Shown here: one piece after another, positions 8,827 through 19,212 of the stretch
How the letters are laid out: each line of letters opens with the position of its first letter
How positions within the stretch are numbered: the stretch's first letter is position 1
DNA from: Saltatorellus ferox
GTDB lineage: Bacteria; Planctomycetota; UBA1135; GCA-002686595
Length of the DNA: 64,000 nt
Direction: 5' to 3'
Assembly (NCBI GenBank): GCA_007751475.1
Contig: CP036434.1
Span: forward strand, 6,143,524 to 6,207,523
The notes under the pieces: generated by a model
Seen by the model: the letters and a program-made list of their open reading frames with translations, nothing else
Database searches by the model: none
Told to the model about the DNA's origin: nothing
Translations under genes and position numbers: made by a program

Positions 8827-9753
8827 ATGATTCTCAGCACCATCCTCTCCGCAGCCTTCTCCCTCACTCCCGCCCCGCCGACCTCTCCAGCGGTGTCTCC
8901 AGCGGTGTCTCCGTCGGGGGCTCCCGCCGCCGTGGCCCGCGACGGTGAGGCCCCCACCCTGCCCGCTGAAGCCAAGGCCGAAGCCGAGCGCCGCTCCGTG
9001 GCCCTCAAGGCACTTCAAAGCCCTCTGCCCGAGGGCCTGAGCGACGAGGACCAGGTCCGCGCCCTCGCCCGCCGCGCCATCGCGGCCACCGTGGCCCTCG
9101 GCAAGGACTCCGAGACCTCTCGCCGATTGCTCGAGGCCTCGAGGAACGCCATGGAGTCCGTGAACGCGAACCCGAAGGCAGCCGCCCTGCTGATCGACCT
9201 CGTGACCGATGCGGCGAAGCGTGACCTGGCGTTCCAGCCGACGATGGAAGCCCCTCTGCCCAAGGGCTTCCCATGGCCTGTCCCGGCCGGTGAGATCCGC
9301 GTCCAGACCTACCCCGGCTATCGCAAGGTCGTCACGGACATGCAGGGCAACGCCCAGAACGGCGCGTTCTTCAAGCTCTTCCGGCACATCACCAGCAACG
9401 ACATCGCGATGACGGCACCGGTGGAGATGACGATGGGCGACAGCCAGGACGAAATGCTCGACATGGCGTTCCTCTACGGCGATCCCGAAATCGGCGAAGC
9501 CGGTGACGCGGGCCGCGTCGAGGTCACCGACATCGAACCGATGAAAGTCGTCTCGATCGGCATCCGCGGCACCTTGCGAAGCTTCCAGGAATCAGGCGCC
9601 ATGGAGGCCCTGAACGCCTGGCTCGAGCGCAACGATGGCGAATGGGAGCGCGCAGGGAACGCGCGCCTCATGGGCTACAACGGGCCGATGGTCCCGCGGA
9701 ACCAGCAGTTCTGCGAGATCCAGATCCCGGTGCGCAAGCGCGCGAAAGACTGA
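8827..9753 (+). CDS. SOUL-family heme-binding protein, exported
   Basis: A 308-residue protein. Residues 1-20 look like a short signal peptide, followed by a Pro/Ser/Ala-rich linker. From about residue 145 it matches SOUL heme-binding proteins: EIRVQTYPGYRKV, FRHITSNDIAMTAPVEMT and, at the C-terminus, LMGYNGPMVPRNQQFCEIQIPV. The helical region 45-130 in between is unrecognised. SOUL proteins bind heme or tetrapyrroles weakly; what this one does is not known. It lies 79 bp after the ABC exporter ATPase gene and 19 bp before the next gene. Confidence 0.8.
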   Translation: MILSTILSAAFSLTPAPPTSPAVSPAVSPSGAPAAVARDGEAPTLPAEAKAEAERRSVALKALQSPLPEGLSDEDQVRALARRAIAATVALGKDSETSRRLLEASRNAMESVNANPKAAALLIDLVTDAAKRDLAFQPTMEAPLPKGFPWPVPAGEIRVQTYPGYRKVVTDMQGNAQNGAFFKLFRHITSNDIAMTAPVEMTMGDSQDEMLDMAFLYGDPEIGEAGDAGRVEVTDIEPMKVVSIGIRGTLRSFQESGAMEALNAWLERNDGEWERAGNARLMGYNGPMVPRNQQFCEIQIPVRKRAKD

Positions 9754-9772
9754 CATCCAGTAGGGTGGGAGG

Positions 9773-10573
9773 ATGGCACTCCGCTTTCTCCCCCTGCTAC
9801 TTCTGATCACCGCCAGCTGCTCCGCCCTGCGCCTCGGCGCGGGCGACGACCCCACTTCCCTGCGGGTCGTGTCCTACAACATCAGGCACGGCGTCGGGAT
9901 GGACGGCGAACTCGACCTCGAGCGCACCGCCGCCGTGCTCGAGGCGCTGCGCGCCGACGTCATCCTTCTCCAGGAAGTCGACGAGCGCTGCGATCGCAGC
10001 GGCGGAGTCGACCAGGCCAGCGCCCTCGGCGAACGGCTCGGCATGGATCCTGCGTTCGCGCCCTTCATGGACTTCGGCGGCGGCCGCTACGGCCTCGCCA
10101 TCCTCTCGCGCCTTCCGATCGACTCGTCGGAGGTCATCACGCTTCCGCCGGGCCAGCGCGAACCCCGTTCCGCGCTCGCCGTGGTGGTACGCAAGGGCCG
10201 GCAGCCCGTCCGCGTGGTGAACGCTCACCTCGACTGGCTGGAGGACGACACCGAACGCTTCGCCCAGGCGACGCACCTGAGCGACGCCATCGCCGCCATG
10301 GATCCCACGATCCCCACCGTCTTCGGCGGCGACCTCAACGACGCGCCGAAGAGCCGAACCGTACTCGCCTTCGAGCGGGCCGAACTCCCCTGGCACGCGC
10401 GCTTCCGCCGGATCGGCCCGTTCGGCTACACGTTCCCCTCCGACGAACCGGCCAGGTCGATCGATCACTTTCTCGTGGCGCCGTCGAACCTCTGGAGCAC
10501 CGCGGAGGTCCAGGTCGTCCGGGAACCGATGGCCTCGGACCATCGCCCCATCGTCGCGGACCTCGTGCCCTAA
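9773..10573 (+). CDS. Endonuclease/exonuclease/phosphatase-family lipoprotein
   Basis: A 266-residue protein. Residues 1-16 are hydrophobic and end in a lipobox-like TASC (Cys16). The rest is a complete EEP-fold metal-dependent phosphoesterase: RVVSYNIRHG, LLQEVDERC (metal-binding Glu), VNAHLDWLED, GGDLNDAPKS, RSIDHFLV and the final SDHRPIVADL. The catalytic Asp/Asn/His set is therefore present. Members cleave nucleic acids, inositol phosphates or sphingomyelin, and substrate cannot be assigned. A GGAGG Shine-Dalgarno lies just upstream of the ATG, one of few in this window. The 3' end overlaps the convergent SDR gene by 4 bp. Confidence 0.85.
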   Translation: MALRFLPLLLLITASCSALRLGAGDDPTSLRVVSYNIRHGVGMDGELDLERTAAVLEALRADVILLQEVDERCDRSGGVDQASALGERLGMDPAFAPFMDFGGGRYGLAILSRLPIDSSEVITLPPGQREPRSALAVVVRKGRQPVRVVNAHLDWLEDDTERFAQATHLSDAIAAMDPTIPTVFGGDLNDAPKSRTVLAFERAELPWHARFRRIGPFGYTFPSDEPARSIDHFLVAPSNLWSTAEVQVVREPMASDHRPIVADLVP

Positions 10574-11592
10574 GAGTCGCCCCGAGCCAGTTCCGCGAAC
10601 CGCCGAAGCGATCGCTCGATCCCGTCCTCCAGCGCCGTCTTCGGCACGCCCGGAAAGCGCTCCCTGATGGCCGTATCGTCGAGGTCGCTGACGAACAGGT
10701 TGGCGCTCGCGTCATCGGCGATCCCGAGGTCGACGAAGTCCCCGAGGCCCATGCCTGCGGCCACGCGCTCGACCTCCCTGAGGAAATCGGACACCTCCAT
10801 CGTCTCACCGCGAACGTTGAACGCTTCGAAACCCGAGAACGGATCGAGCGCCGTCCTCGCGAAGTGCGCGCCCACGTCTTCCACGTAGTGGTAGTTCTCG
10901 CGGCCCTGGTATGGCATGCGGAACGCCACGCGCTCGCCGTTCACCGAACCGTTCGCGATCGCCTTCATGGCGGTCGTCGGAGCCGACGTCATTCCCTGGT
11001 CGCGCCCCGGCCCATAGGTCGAGTTCAGTCGCAGGCAGACCGTCGGCACGCCGGTCCGTTCGTGGAAGAGGCGAGCGAGCTGCTCACCCGCGAGCTTCCA
11101 CACTCCGTAGAGGTTCGGAGGAACGAGCGGATCGCTCTCCCGCACGACCGGTCCCGGGTAGAGCGCGCGCGGGCCGTAGACCGCCGCCGAGCTGGCGAAG
11201 ACGAACCGCTCCAGCGGCTTCGCGAGCCGCTCACACGCCTCCAGGAGCGCCTGCGTCCCGCCGACGTTGATGTGCATGCCGAGCTGGGGATCACGGGCGC
11301 AGTCGGGGCTCTGAAGCGCACCGAGGTGGACCACGTGCGTCGGCTGCTGGGCCTGAACGAGCGCCTCGACCGCCGCCGAATCCCCCACGTCCGCGGCCAC
11401 GAATTCGATGCGCGGGTCCAGCTCGCCGCGGCCCTGCTCGCCGCTGCCCTGCTCGTCCATCCAGAGCCGCAGTCGGCCAGGGTCCGACGAGCGCGTGACG
11501 ATGACCACCCGCTCGACGTCGCCGCGCAGAAGATCCCTGACCGCGACCGCGCCGATGCAGCCGGTGCCGCCCGTGACGAGAACGGAGCTCAT
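10570..11592 (-). CDS. NAD-dependent sugar epimerase/dehydratase (extended SDR)
   Basis: A 340-residue extended short-chain dehydrogenase. The nucleotide-binding motif TGGTGCIG starts at residue 7, the active-site YGVWK (YxxxK) lies in the PNLYGVWKLAGEQ stretch, and ASSAAVYGP carries the catalytic Ser/Thr. ATG 11592 overlaps the stop of the upstream alcohol-dehydrogenase gene in ATGA, and the long open stretch upstream is not protein-like. It is the last of five minus-strand genes for sugar or polyol oxidation, so a role as sugar or sugar-acid dehydrogenase is as plausible as epimerisation of a nucleotide sugar. Confidence 0.85.
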   Translation of the reverse strand: MSSVLVTGGTGCIGAVAVRDLLRGDVERVVIVTRSSDPGRLRLWMDEQGSGEQGRGELDPRIEFVAADVGDSAAVEALVQAQQPTHVVHLGALQSPDCARDPQLGMHINVGGTQALLEACERLAKPLERFVFASSAAVYGPRALYPGPVVRESDPLVPPNLYGVWKLAGEQLARLFHERTGVPTVCLRLNSTYGPGRDQGMTSAPTTAMKAIANGSVNGERVAFRMPYQGRENYHYVEDVGAHFARTALDPFSGFEAFNVRGETMEVSDFLREVERVAAGMGLGDFVDLGIADDASANLFVSDLDDTAIRERFPGVPKTALEDGIERSLRRFAELARGDS

Positions 11593-12722
11593 GGGTTGAT
11601 CGACATCACGGCCTTCGGCGTGCGCGCCTGGATCGAGTCGGACATCGCTTCCATCGCCGAAGCGAACGGATACACCTGGGTGTAGGCCTCGACCGGGAAC
11701 GTGCCGCGCTGCAGCAGGATCTGCGCGTTGTCGAAGTCCTCGCGGCTCGAGCCCATCACGCCCCGCATGGACTGCCCCGAGCGCGTGAACGCCGTCGCGC
11801 CGAACGACACCTCGCACGGGTAGGTCGCGATCACGCAGATCGTTCCCTCGGGCTGAACGCTGAGCCCGGCGTTCGCGAGCGACGGTGGCGCGCCCGAACA
11901 CTCGATCAAGACGTCGCAAAGCCCATCGTCGAAGTCGTCGCCGAAGCGCGTCCCGTCGAGGAAGTCGATGCCCTTCGCCAGCTGCTCGTGCAGCGGCGCG
12001 TCTTCGCTGACGGCGATCGGCAGGAACCCGCGCTCCTCGGCGAGCTTCAGGCGCACCTCGCGATCGCGCTCGACGCCGGTCACCGCCACGCGCGCGCCGG
12101 CGGCCCGCGCCAGCTCGGCCGCCATCAGCCCCATGATCCCGCAGCCGCTCACGACGACGTCCATGCCCGGCTGGATCTCGCACTTGCGCAGGACGCCCTG
12201 GGCCACGACCGAGAGCGGCTCGATCAGCGCGCCCTGGAGCGGCGTGATCCCCGCGCGCAGGGGCAGGCACCGGTCGACCTCGATGATGGTGCGCGTGGAC
12301 AGGCCGCCGTCGCGGTGGAAGCCGAAGATCTGCTTGCGACGGCAGTAGTTCCAGCGCCCGCGCTTGCAGCCGCGGCAGCGCGGATCCCGGCAGCCGCGCA
12401 TCGCGAGGGCGCAGATGTGGTCGCCCACCTTCAGTCCCGCGTAGCCCTCGGCGCCCGGGCCGAAGGCGACGATCCGCGCGCTGAACTCGTGCCCCAAGGT
12501 TCGCGGTCGCTGCACCCAGGAGAAGTTCGCCTTGCCGAGCGAAGCGCTGTTGTCCGAGCCGCAGACGCCGGCGAACAGTGGCTCCACGAGCACCTGGCCG
12601 GGCCCTGGCTCGGCGAGATCGATTTGCTCGATGGCAAGGTTCCGGGTCAGCTCGCCCGCGCCCTGGGCGGGCACGATCAGCTCATCGCCCAGAAGGCGGA
12701 GCGCGGTCACGGTTTCGGTCAT
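11589..12722 (-). CDS. Zinc-dependent medium-chain alcohol/polyol dehydrogenase
   Basis: A 377-residue MDR-family dehydrogenase. The N-terminal domain has catalytic-zinc ligands in GVCGSDN and GHEF. A cysteine cluster (CRDPRCRGCKRGRWNYC) replaces the usual structural-zinc loop with altered spacing. The cofactor motif is GCGIMGLMAAELARAAGA. These features fit sorbitol, glucose or threonine dehydrogenase-like enzymes; the neighbours favour a sugar or polyol. It sits 7 bp after the aldo/keto reductase gene and overlaps the SDR gene by 4 bp, in one operon with a Gfo/Idh/MocA oxidoreductase and a TIM-barrel isomerase. Confidence 0.88.
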   Translation of the reverse strand: MTETVTALRLLGDELIVPAQGAGELTRNLAIEQIDLAEPGPGQVLVEPLFAGVCGSDNSASLGKANFSWVQRPRTLGHEFSARIVAFGPGAEGYAGLKVGDHICALAMRGCRDPRCRGCKRGRWNYCRRKQIFGFHRDGGLSTRTIIEVDRCLPLRAGITPLQGALIEPLSVVAQGVLRKCEIQPGMDVVVSGCGIMGLMAAELARAAGARVAVTGVERDREVRLKLAEERGFLPIAVSEDAPLHEQLAKGIDFLDGTRFGDDFDDGLCDVLIECSGAPPSLANAGLSVQPEGTICVIATYPCEVSFGATAFTRSGQSMRGVMGSSREDFDNAQILLQRGTFPVEAYTQVYPFASAMEAMSDSIQARTPKAVMSINP

Positions 12723-12729
12723 CGGGATC

Positions 12730-13716
12730 TCAGGAGTGAGTCGTGGAGGGAGTCCGGGGCACGTATCGATCCGGATCGGTCGGCGGGAGGTTGTTCTCGG
12801 GACGCCCCTCGAACCACATCATGTTCTTCACCGGCGCGACGAGTTGCTCGATTCGTTCGAAGAGTTCCTCCGGAATATCGAGGGTCATGGCGGCCACGTT
12901 GGCCTCGACCTCGGCGCGGCTGCGCATGCCGACGATCGTCGTCGCGATCGCGGGGCGACGGACGGCGTAGGCGACGGCCACGGCGGCGACGTCGAACCCC
13001 GCCCCGCGGCAGAGCGCGGCCACCCTCGGCGCCATCTCCAGGACGGGCTTCGGGCTGCGGTGCCACGCGGGCGGCTCACGCTCCGTGAGGATCCCCTGCA
13101 GCACGGGCGAGGCATTGATCAGCCCGAAGCCGCGCTCGGCGGCCAGCGGAACGAGCTCCTCCTCCAGCTCGTCCTCCAGGAGGTTGCAGTGCCCCCACGA
13201 CAGCAGCGTGTCGATCTCGGCGACCTCGGCGAGCGACCGCAGATAGCGCACCGGCAAGCCCGTGATGCCGACGAACCGGACCTTCCCGGTTTCCTTCAGC
13301 TTCCGGGCCGCGGGCAGCGCCTCTTCCAGCACCTGGCGTCGCGTCCCGAACTCGACGTCGTGGATCTGCAGGACGTCGATCCGGTCGGTGCCGAGGCGCT
13401 TCAGGGACTCCTCGACGCTAGAGATCACGCGGGCGCCCGAGAAGTCGAACTCCTCGAACCCGTCGCGGCAGCACTTCGTGGCGAGGACGACATCGTCACG
13501 TCGCCCCTTCAGCGCGCGCCCGATGCGCTCTTCCGCGAGCCCGAAACCGTAGAGCGGAGCCGTGTCGAAGTAGTTGATGCCGCCATCGAGGGCCGCATGA
13601 ACGGCATCGAGCGCAGCCGACTCATCCAGCTCCCCGAAGATGTCCCCGAGCGGCGCGCCACCGAAGGCGAGCGTCGAGATCGAAAGGCCGGTCTTCCCGA
13701 GCGTGCGGTACTCCAT
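12730..13716 (-). CDS. Aldo/keto reductase
   Basis: A 328-residue NAD(P)H-linked oxidoreductase. It opens MEYRTLGKTGLSISTLAFGG, and the catalytic Asp-Tyr pair is in YFDTAPLYG, with the Lys in ATKCC and the His in LQIHDVEF. The overall form resembles galactose/L-fucose dehydrogenase-type AKRs. The frame continues upstream into the preceding gene, but family similarity begins at ATG 13716, 8 bp after the Gfo/Idh/MocA stop. It is tightly packed in the 10570-15992 operon, so it probably oxidises or reduces an intermediate in the same pathway. The specific sugar is unknown. Confidence 0.9.
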   Translation of the reverse strand: MEYRTLGKTGLSISTLAFGGAPLGDIFGELDESAALDAVHAALDGGINYFDTAPLYGFGLAEERIGRALKGRRDDVVLATKCCRDGFEEFDFSGARVISSVEESLKRLGTDRIDVLQIHDVEFGTRRQVLEEALPAARKLKETGKVRFVGITGLPVRYLRSLAEVAEIDTLLSWGHCNLLEDELEEELVPLAAERGFGLINASPVLQGILTEREPPAWHRSPKPVLEMAPRVAALCRGAGFDVAAVAVAYAVRRPAIATTIVGMRSRAEVEANVAAMTLDIPEELFERIEQLVAPVKNMMWFEGRPENNLPPTDPDRYVPRTPSTTHS

Positions 13717-13724
13717 CGAAGAGC

Positions 13725-14882
13725 TCAAAGACCCTCGACGTCGTGCCACTGGCCGTCGGCGCCGGATGCGAGGACGGCCTCGCAGACCTCCTGGGTCTCC
13801 TGGGCATCGCGGAACGTGGGCGCAGCGCTCTCTCCGCTGCCCAGCCCGATGAGGAAGTCCGCGAACTGGTGCACGAACGAGTGCTCGTACCCGATCTGGA
13901 GTCCCGGCACCCACCACTTGTCCATGTACGGCATGTCGTGATCCGTCACGTGAACCGAGCGCCAGCCGCGGGTCAGCGAATCATCGCCGTGGTCGAAGTA
14001 GCCGAGCCTGTGCAGGTCATGCAGGTCCCACTTAATCGAGGCCTTCTCGCCGTTGATCTCGAAGGTATAGAGCGCCTTGTGGCCGCGCGCGTAGCGCGTC
14101 GACTCGAAGGTGCCGAGGGAGCCGTTCTCGAAGCGCGCCAGGAACGCGCAGGCGTCGTCGATCTTCACCGGCTCGACCTTCCCGGTGATCTGGTGCATCC
14201 GCTCCTTCACGAAGGTCTCGGTCATCGCCGTGACCTTCTTGACGCTGCCGTTCAGCCACAGCGCCGTGTCGATGCAGTGCGCCAGGAGGTCTCCAGTGAC
14301 GCCGCTGCCTGCCGCCGCCGCGTCGAGGCGCCAGAGCCCGGCGCCGCCCTGGGGCAGCTCGCTGGAGATCGTCCAGTCCTGGAGGAACTGCGCGCGGTAG
14401 TGGTAGATCCGGCCGAGCCTGCCGCTGTCGATGAGCTGCTTCGCCAGCGTCACCGCGGGCACGCGGCGGTAGTTGTACCAGACCATGTTCGCCACGCCGG
14501 CCTTCTCGACGGCCGCCACCATCTCGGCGCCCTCGGCCGCCGTCCGCGCCAGCGGCTTCTCGCAGAGCACCATCTTGCCCGCCTCGGCCGCCGCGATCGC
14601 GATGTCGCGGTGGCTGTCGTTCGGCGTGCAGATATCGATCACATCGATGTCGTCGCGCTCGATCATCCGGCGCCAGTCCGTCTCCGCCGACTCGAAGCCC
14701 CACTGACGAGCGAAAGCCGCGGCCGTCCCCTCGCTGCGGGCGCAGATCGCCTTCAGCACCGGCTCGTAGGGCAGGTCGAAGAAGTTGGGCGCGCGGCGAT
14801 AGGCGTTGGCGTGGGCGCGGCCCATGAAGCCAGCGCCGATGAGACCGATGCGGAGGGGCTTTTTTGGTGTGGGTTGCGTCAT
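13725..14882 (-). CDS. Gfo/Idh/MocA-family oxidoreductase
   Basis: A 385-residue NAD(P)-dependent sugar or inositol oxidoreductase. The Rossmann motif is GAGFMG (16-21), and the family-typical EKPLA loop with the catalytic Lys is present ([13 protein letters not shown]), followed by the alpha/beta C-terminal domain. Length is typical. It is the second gene of the operon, 57 bp after a TIM-barrel isomerase gene, the classic partnership in inositol or keto-sugar catabolism where the oxidised ring is next isomerised or opened. The substrate remains open. Confidence 0.9.
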
Positions 14883-14939
14883 CTGTTCGTGAGAAGTGTG
14901 GGCTTCGGGGAGGGGAGGCTCAGGCGTGCCGCGTGAAGG

Positions 14940-15992
<1,053 letters not shown>

Positions 15993-16404
15993 GGGAGCGT
16001 CTCCTGCCGAGGGTGGTGATCAATCGTGAGGACCACCTTAGGGCGCGTGGTCACGATGCGTAAGTGCTCAGCGGAAACCGCCCCGGAACCGCCGACGCTC
16101 CGACGACCTCTGAGCTACCCGTTTCGAAAGTCGCCTGCCCGATCTGACGAGGCACTCGCACCCACACTCTTCCCTCATGACGTCCACCGAACACAAGGAC
16201 AAGGGCTCCGCTGGCCTCCTCGGCGCCGCGTCCATGGGCACGGGCAGTCCGGTGGAGTTCCTGCGCAAAGGACTCGAGGGCAACATGCTCAGGGCAGGCT
16301 GAACGTGATGCCTTGGTTCAGCTCTCTGGTTGCCCTCAGCGTCGCTATCGAGTGGGCCTACCAGCGATTGGCGAGGGCTCGCCACACGCCTTTCAGGTAG
16401 CCGG
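15993..16404. other. Gene-poor stretch between divergent units
   Basis: About 410 bp between the start of the isomerase gene and the stop of the short PQQ-repeat gene. It should hold the promoter of the 15992-10570 operon near its left edge. The only plausible coding content is a 41-codon plus-strand frame (16177-16302); a second short frame (16308-16400) starting MPWFSSLV lies just after it. No terminator or conserved repeat was seen. Confidence 0.4.
16177..16302 (+). CDS. Possible 41-residue small protein
   Basis: An ATG-initiated frame encoding a small hydrophilic, Gly-rich peptide beginning MTSTEHKDKGS and ending NMLRAG. Most codons end in G or C, as in real genes here, which is the main reason to list it. 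There is no convincing ribosome-binding site and I recognise no family. It could be chance coding in a GC-rich spacer. Confidence 0.3.
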   Translation: MTSTEHKDKGSAGLLGAASMGTGSPVEFLRKGLEGNMLRAG

Positions 16405-16737
16405 TCAGCTGGCAGCCACAGCGGCAGCAGCATCGCTGGTCGCTTGCTCAGCGAGGGTCATCATCCCGCCCTGCTGGCAGGACCGCTCCGTGGCCAGGTA
16501 TACGAGGCCTTTGCCCAACCCGGGCATCTCGTTCTGCCACATGATGCGGCCATCCTCTGGGTCGAGGGCAAAGGTCCTTCCGCCGGAGGCGCAGAAGAGA
16601 AGTCCGTCCTCGAGAAGGATGGAGACCACCGAATAACCGGTGCGCGGCAGGGAGGTGTCCCAGACCTTTTGGCCGTCTCGCTTGTCAATGGCGACGACGT
16701 GTCCGTGGGTCCCCGCGAAGAGGAGATGCTGTGTCAT
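16405..16737 (-). CDS. Short PQQ-like beta-propeller repeat protein
   Basis: A 110-residue protein containing about two PQQ/BamB-type repeats: LLFAGTHGHVVAIDKRDGQKVWDT and LLFCASGGRTFALDPEDGRIMWQN. Each shows the ALDxxxGxxxW blade motif. A full propeller needs six to eight blades, so this must work as an oligomer or as a small stand-alone family; an Ala-rich tail ends it. There is no signal peptide. It lies 55 bp downstream of sthA on the same strand. It may be a degraded remnant, but the clean start, stop and codon use favour an intact small gene. Confidence 0.7.
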   Translation of the reverse strand: MTQHLLFAGTHGHVVAIDKRDGQKVWDTSLPRTGYSVVSILLEDGLLFCASGGRTFALDPEDGRIMWQNEMPGLGKGLVYLATERSCQQGGMMTLAEQATSDAAAAVAAS

Positions 16738-16792
16738 GGCTGGCGTCCGTAGGGGCTGGCTCCCCCTTACTACGCCGAAAGCCCGGGAACAT

Positions 16793-18214
16793 TCAAGCTG
16801 CGACGCGCGGAACCGATCCCCTGGCTGTGCGGGCCTTCGCCAGGAGATCCTGAACCGCGACCCGGTAGGCTTCGGCCATCGTCGGGAAGTTGAACGTCCG
16901 ATCGACGAAGACCTCGGGCTTCAGGCCGCCGAGCATCGCCATCTCGCCGAGATGCACGAGTTCCGCGGAGCCCTCGCCCAGGGCGTGGCAGCCGAGGATC
17001 TTCGTGCCCGTTGGATCCGCGATGATCTTGAGGAAGCCTTCCTCTGCGCCCTGGATCATGCCGCGCGCCAGCTCGACGAACGACGCCCGGCCCACGAGCA
17101 CCTCGCCGTGGGTCTCGCGCGCCTGGGCCTCGGTGAGGCCCACGCTGCCCATCTCCGGGATCGTGTAGACACCCGACGGGACCATGCCGAAGTCCTCGTC
17201 GGGCACCGGCTGCCCGAGGGCGTGACGGGCGGCGCGGCGCCCCTGCTCCATCGAGGTCGAAGCCAGCGCCGGCGGGCCGATCACGTCACCCGCCGCGTAG
17301 ATGCCCGGGACGCTCGTGTGCCCGTGGGCGTCGGCCACCAGGTAGCCGCGCTCGGTCCGCGTGAGACCGGCCTTCTCGACGTCGAGGCGGTCGAGGTTCG
17401 GCAGGCGACCGAGGGCGCAGAGCACCTTCTCGCCCTTCACGACCTCCCCGTCTTCGAGCGTCACGTGGACGGATCCAAGGCCGTCGGCGGCCACGTCCGT
17501 GTACTGGCGTCCCCCGAGGAACCGGCCCCCGCGCGCTTCGAACGCCCGGACGAAGCCGCGCGAGAGGTCCTCGTCCATGAAGCCGACGGGGAGAGTGTTG
17601 CGGTCGATGACCGTGACCTCCACGCCGAGCGAGATGAAGATCGACGCGAACTCGATCGCGATGACCCCCGCGCCCATCACGACGAGGGAACGGGGCAGGT
17701 AGACGAGGGACAGGATCGAATCGCTGTCGAGGACGTTCTCGTGGTCGATCGGCACATCGGCGGGCTTGCGCGGACGCGATCCTGTGGCGATGAACACGGC
17801 GTCGGCGCTCACATCCTCGGACGCACCGGAGGGCGGCTGGAGCAGCAGGGTCTTCGCGCCCGTGAAGCGCGCGCGCGCCTGCCGGAACGTGACGCCCTCG
17901 CGCTCCATCTGGGCCGACAGCGTGTGCGCGTGGGCCTCGCGCACCACGTCGAGGCGCGTCATCAGGCCGGCGAGCTGGACGTCGGGCGTCACCTCCACGG
18001 CCAGCGTATCGGCGGAGCGACGGCGCACCTCGGCGAAGTGCCGCGCGGTCTCGCGGAGTGTCTTGCTCGGGATCGTGCCGCGGTTCACGCACTCGCCGCC
18101 GGGCGCGCGCCCCTGGTCGACGAGCAGAACCCGGCGTCCCTCGCGGGCGCCCTGGAGTGCGGCTTTCTGGCCCGCGGGCCCGCCGCCGATGACGATCCAA
18201 TCGTGGTGCTGCAT
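16793..18214 (-). CDS. sthA: Soluble pyridine nucleotide transhydrogenase
   Basis: A 473-residue FAD flavoprotein that moves hydride between NADPH and NAD+. The FAD motif GGGPAG lies at residues 10-15. The redox-active CxxxxC of dihydrolipoamide dehydrogenase is reduced to Cys42 with Thr47 in the second position (GECVNRGTIPSK), the hallmark separating Si-specific transhydrogenase from disulfide reductases. The NAD motif GAGVIAIEFASIF and the second FAD motif YAAGDVIGPP are present, and the C-terminal dimerisation domain is complete. ATG 18214 is preferred over a start 16 codons upstream because homology begins with QHHDWIVIGGG. It lies 5 bp after an HDOD gene and probably shares its transcript. 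Confidence 0.9.
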   Translation of the reverse strand: MQHHDWIVIGGGPAGQKAALQGAREGRRVLLVDQGRAPGGECVNRGTIPSKTLRETARHFAEVRRRSADTLAVEVTPDVQLAGLMTRLDVVREAHAHTLSAQMEREGVTFRQARARFTGAKTLLLQPPSGASEDVSADAVFIATGSRPRKPADVPIDHENVLDSDSILSLVYLPRSLVVMGAGVIAIEFASIFISLGVEVTVIDRNTLPVGFMDEDLSRGFVRAFEARGGRFLGGRQYTDVAADGLGSVHVTLEDGEVVKGEKVLCALGRLPNLDRLDVEKAGLTRTERGYLVADAHGHTSVPGIYAAGDVIGPPALASTSMEQGRRAARHALGQPVPDEDFGMVPSGVYTIPEMGSVGLTEAQARETHGEVLVGRASFVELARGMIQGAEEGFLKIIADPTGTKILGCHALGEGSAELVHLGEMAMLGGLKPEVFVDRTFNFPTMAEAYRVAVQDLLAKARTARGSVPRVAA

Positions 18215-18219
18215 GCTGG

Positions 18220-19053
18220 TCAAACCGCCGCCTCCTGGGTGATCTCCACGCCCTTTTCGCAAAGGCGGTCGAAGTCGTCCTGGTACAGATCGAGCGGCGG
18301 CAGGTGCTCGAGCCCGGGCGCGTCGCCTTCGCCGCCGTCCTCCAGCAGCCAGTGGGCCAGCGCATCACTCAGGGCGACGGTGTGAACGAGGTCCTGGTGC
18401 GAGGAAGCCGACTGCGGGTCATGGTGGTTCAGCGTCACCTCGTGAACCCAGTCGGGCAGCTTCCAGTCCTGGACGAGCCGCGCGCCGATGGTCGAGTGCA
18501 GGGCCTCGACGGCATCCTCGATCGCCGCTGCGTCGAGCGTCGCGCGGTTCACGCGAGCGAGATCGACGAGTCCCTGCAGGATCACGGGAGCGCCGATGTC
18601 GTGCAGGAGCCCGCACAGGAACGCGGCCTCGACGTTCGAGCGTCGCGTCCGCGCCACTTCCTGGGCGAGCCGCCCCGAAGCATGGGCCCGGCGCCAGAGC
18701 TTCGCCACGTACGCTTCGTGCCCGGGGACGTTGAACACGGCGCCCTTGACGGCGACCGTCAGCGCAATCTCCCGCAGGGTCGCGAGCCCGAGCCGCCCGA
18801 TGGCCTGCGTCAGGGAGACGATGGGCTCGTTCGGCGCAAACCGCGCCGAGTTCGCGACCCGGAGCAGGTTCGCGGCCAGCGAGGGATCCTTCTGGATCAA
18901 CTCGGCGAGCGAGCGAGCGTCGCAGTCTTCCCCATCGATGCAGCTCAGCACCTCGGCCGCGACGGCAGGAAGGACGGGAAGCTGAAGGGAGCCGGACTCC
19001 GCCCGACGGGCGAGTTCCTCGGTGAGCGGCAGGGAGGCTGAAGAGTGAGTCAC
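18220..19053 (-). CDS. HDOD-domain signalling protein
   Basis: A 277-residue protein that is essentially one HDOD domain: LPVLPAVAAEVL at the start, LIQKDPSLAANLLRVANSARF, and FLCGLLHDIGAPVI where a true HD phosphohydrolase motif would be. HDOD proteins are non-catalytic relatives of HD-GYP and act in signalling or stress responses. The neighbouring sthA gene, 5 bp downstream, hints at a role in redox or metabolic state, which is inference only. No receiver, GGDEF or other output domain is fused. Confidence 0.88.
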   Translation of the reverse strand: MTHSSASLPLTEELARRAESGSLQLPVLPAVAAEVLSCIDGEDCDARSLAELIQKDPSLAANLLRVANSARFAPNEPIVSLTQAIGRLGLATLREIALTVAVKGAVFNVPGHEAYVAKLWRRAHASGRLAQEVARTRRSNVEAAFLCGLLHDIGAPVILQGLVDLARVNRATLDAAAIEDAVEALHSTIGARLVQDWKLPDWVHEVTLNHHDPQSASSHQDLVHTVALSDALAHWLLEDGGEGDAPGLEHLPPLDLYQDDFDRLCEKGVEITQEAAV

Positions 19054-19212
19054 GATGGTCGCGGGGCTGAGTGCGGTGGAAGCGCTACCCCCTTTCGATC
19101 GACAAGCGCACGGCCGCCACTAGACCGATTCCCGTATGCATGTTCGGGAGAGCCCGAAGGGCGACGCCGTAGGTACGTCCAGCCGGGAAGAACTTTCCTG
19201 CTGAGACAGTCG

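Noticed and set aside
16026-16400. 124-codon plus-strand frame between operons
   Set aside because: Composition is unlike protein, no family similarity and no ribosome-binding site; only two short internal frames looked even marginally plausible.
16793-18214. Dihydrolipoamide dehydrogenase
   Set aside because: The second redox cysteine is replaced by Thr47, and no lipoyl-complex genes are nearby; transhydrogenase fits better.
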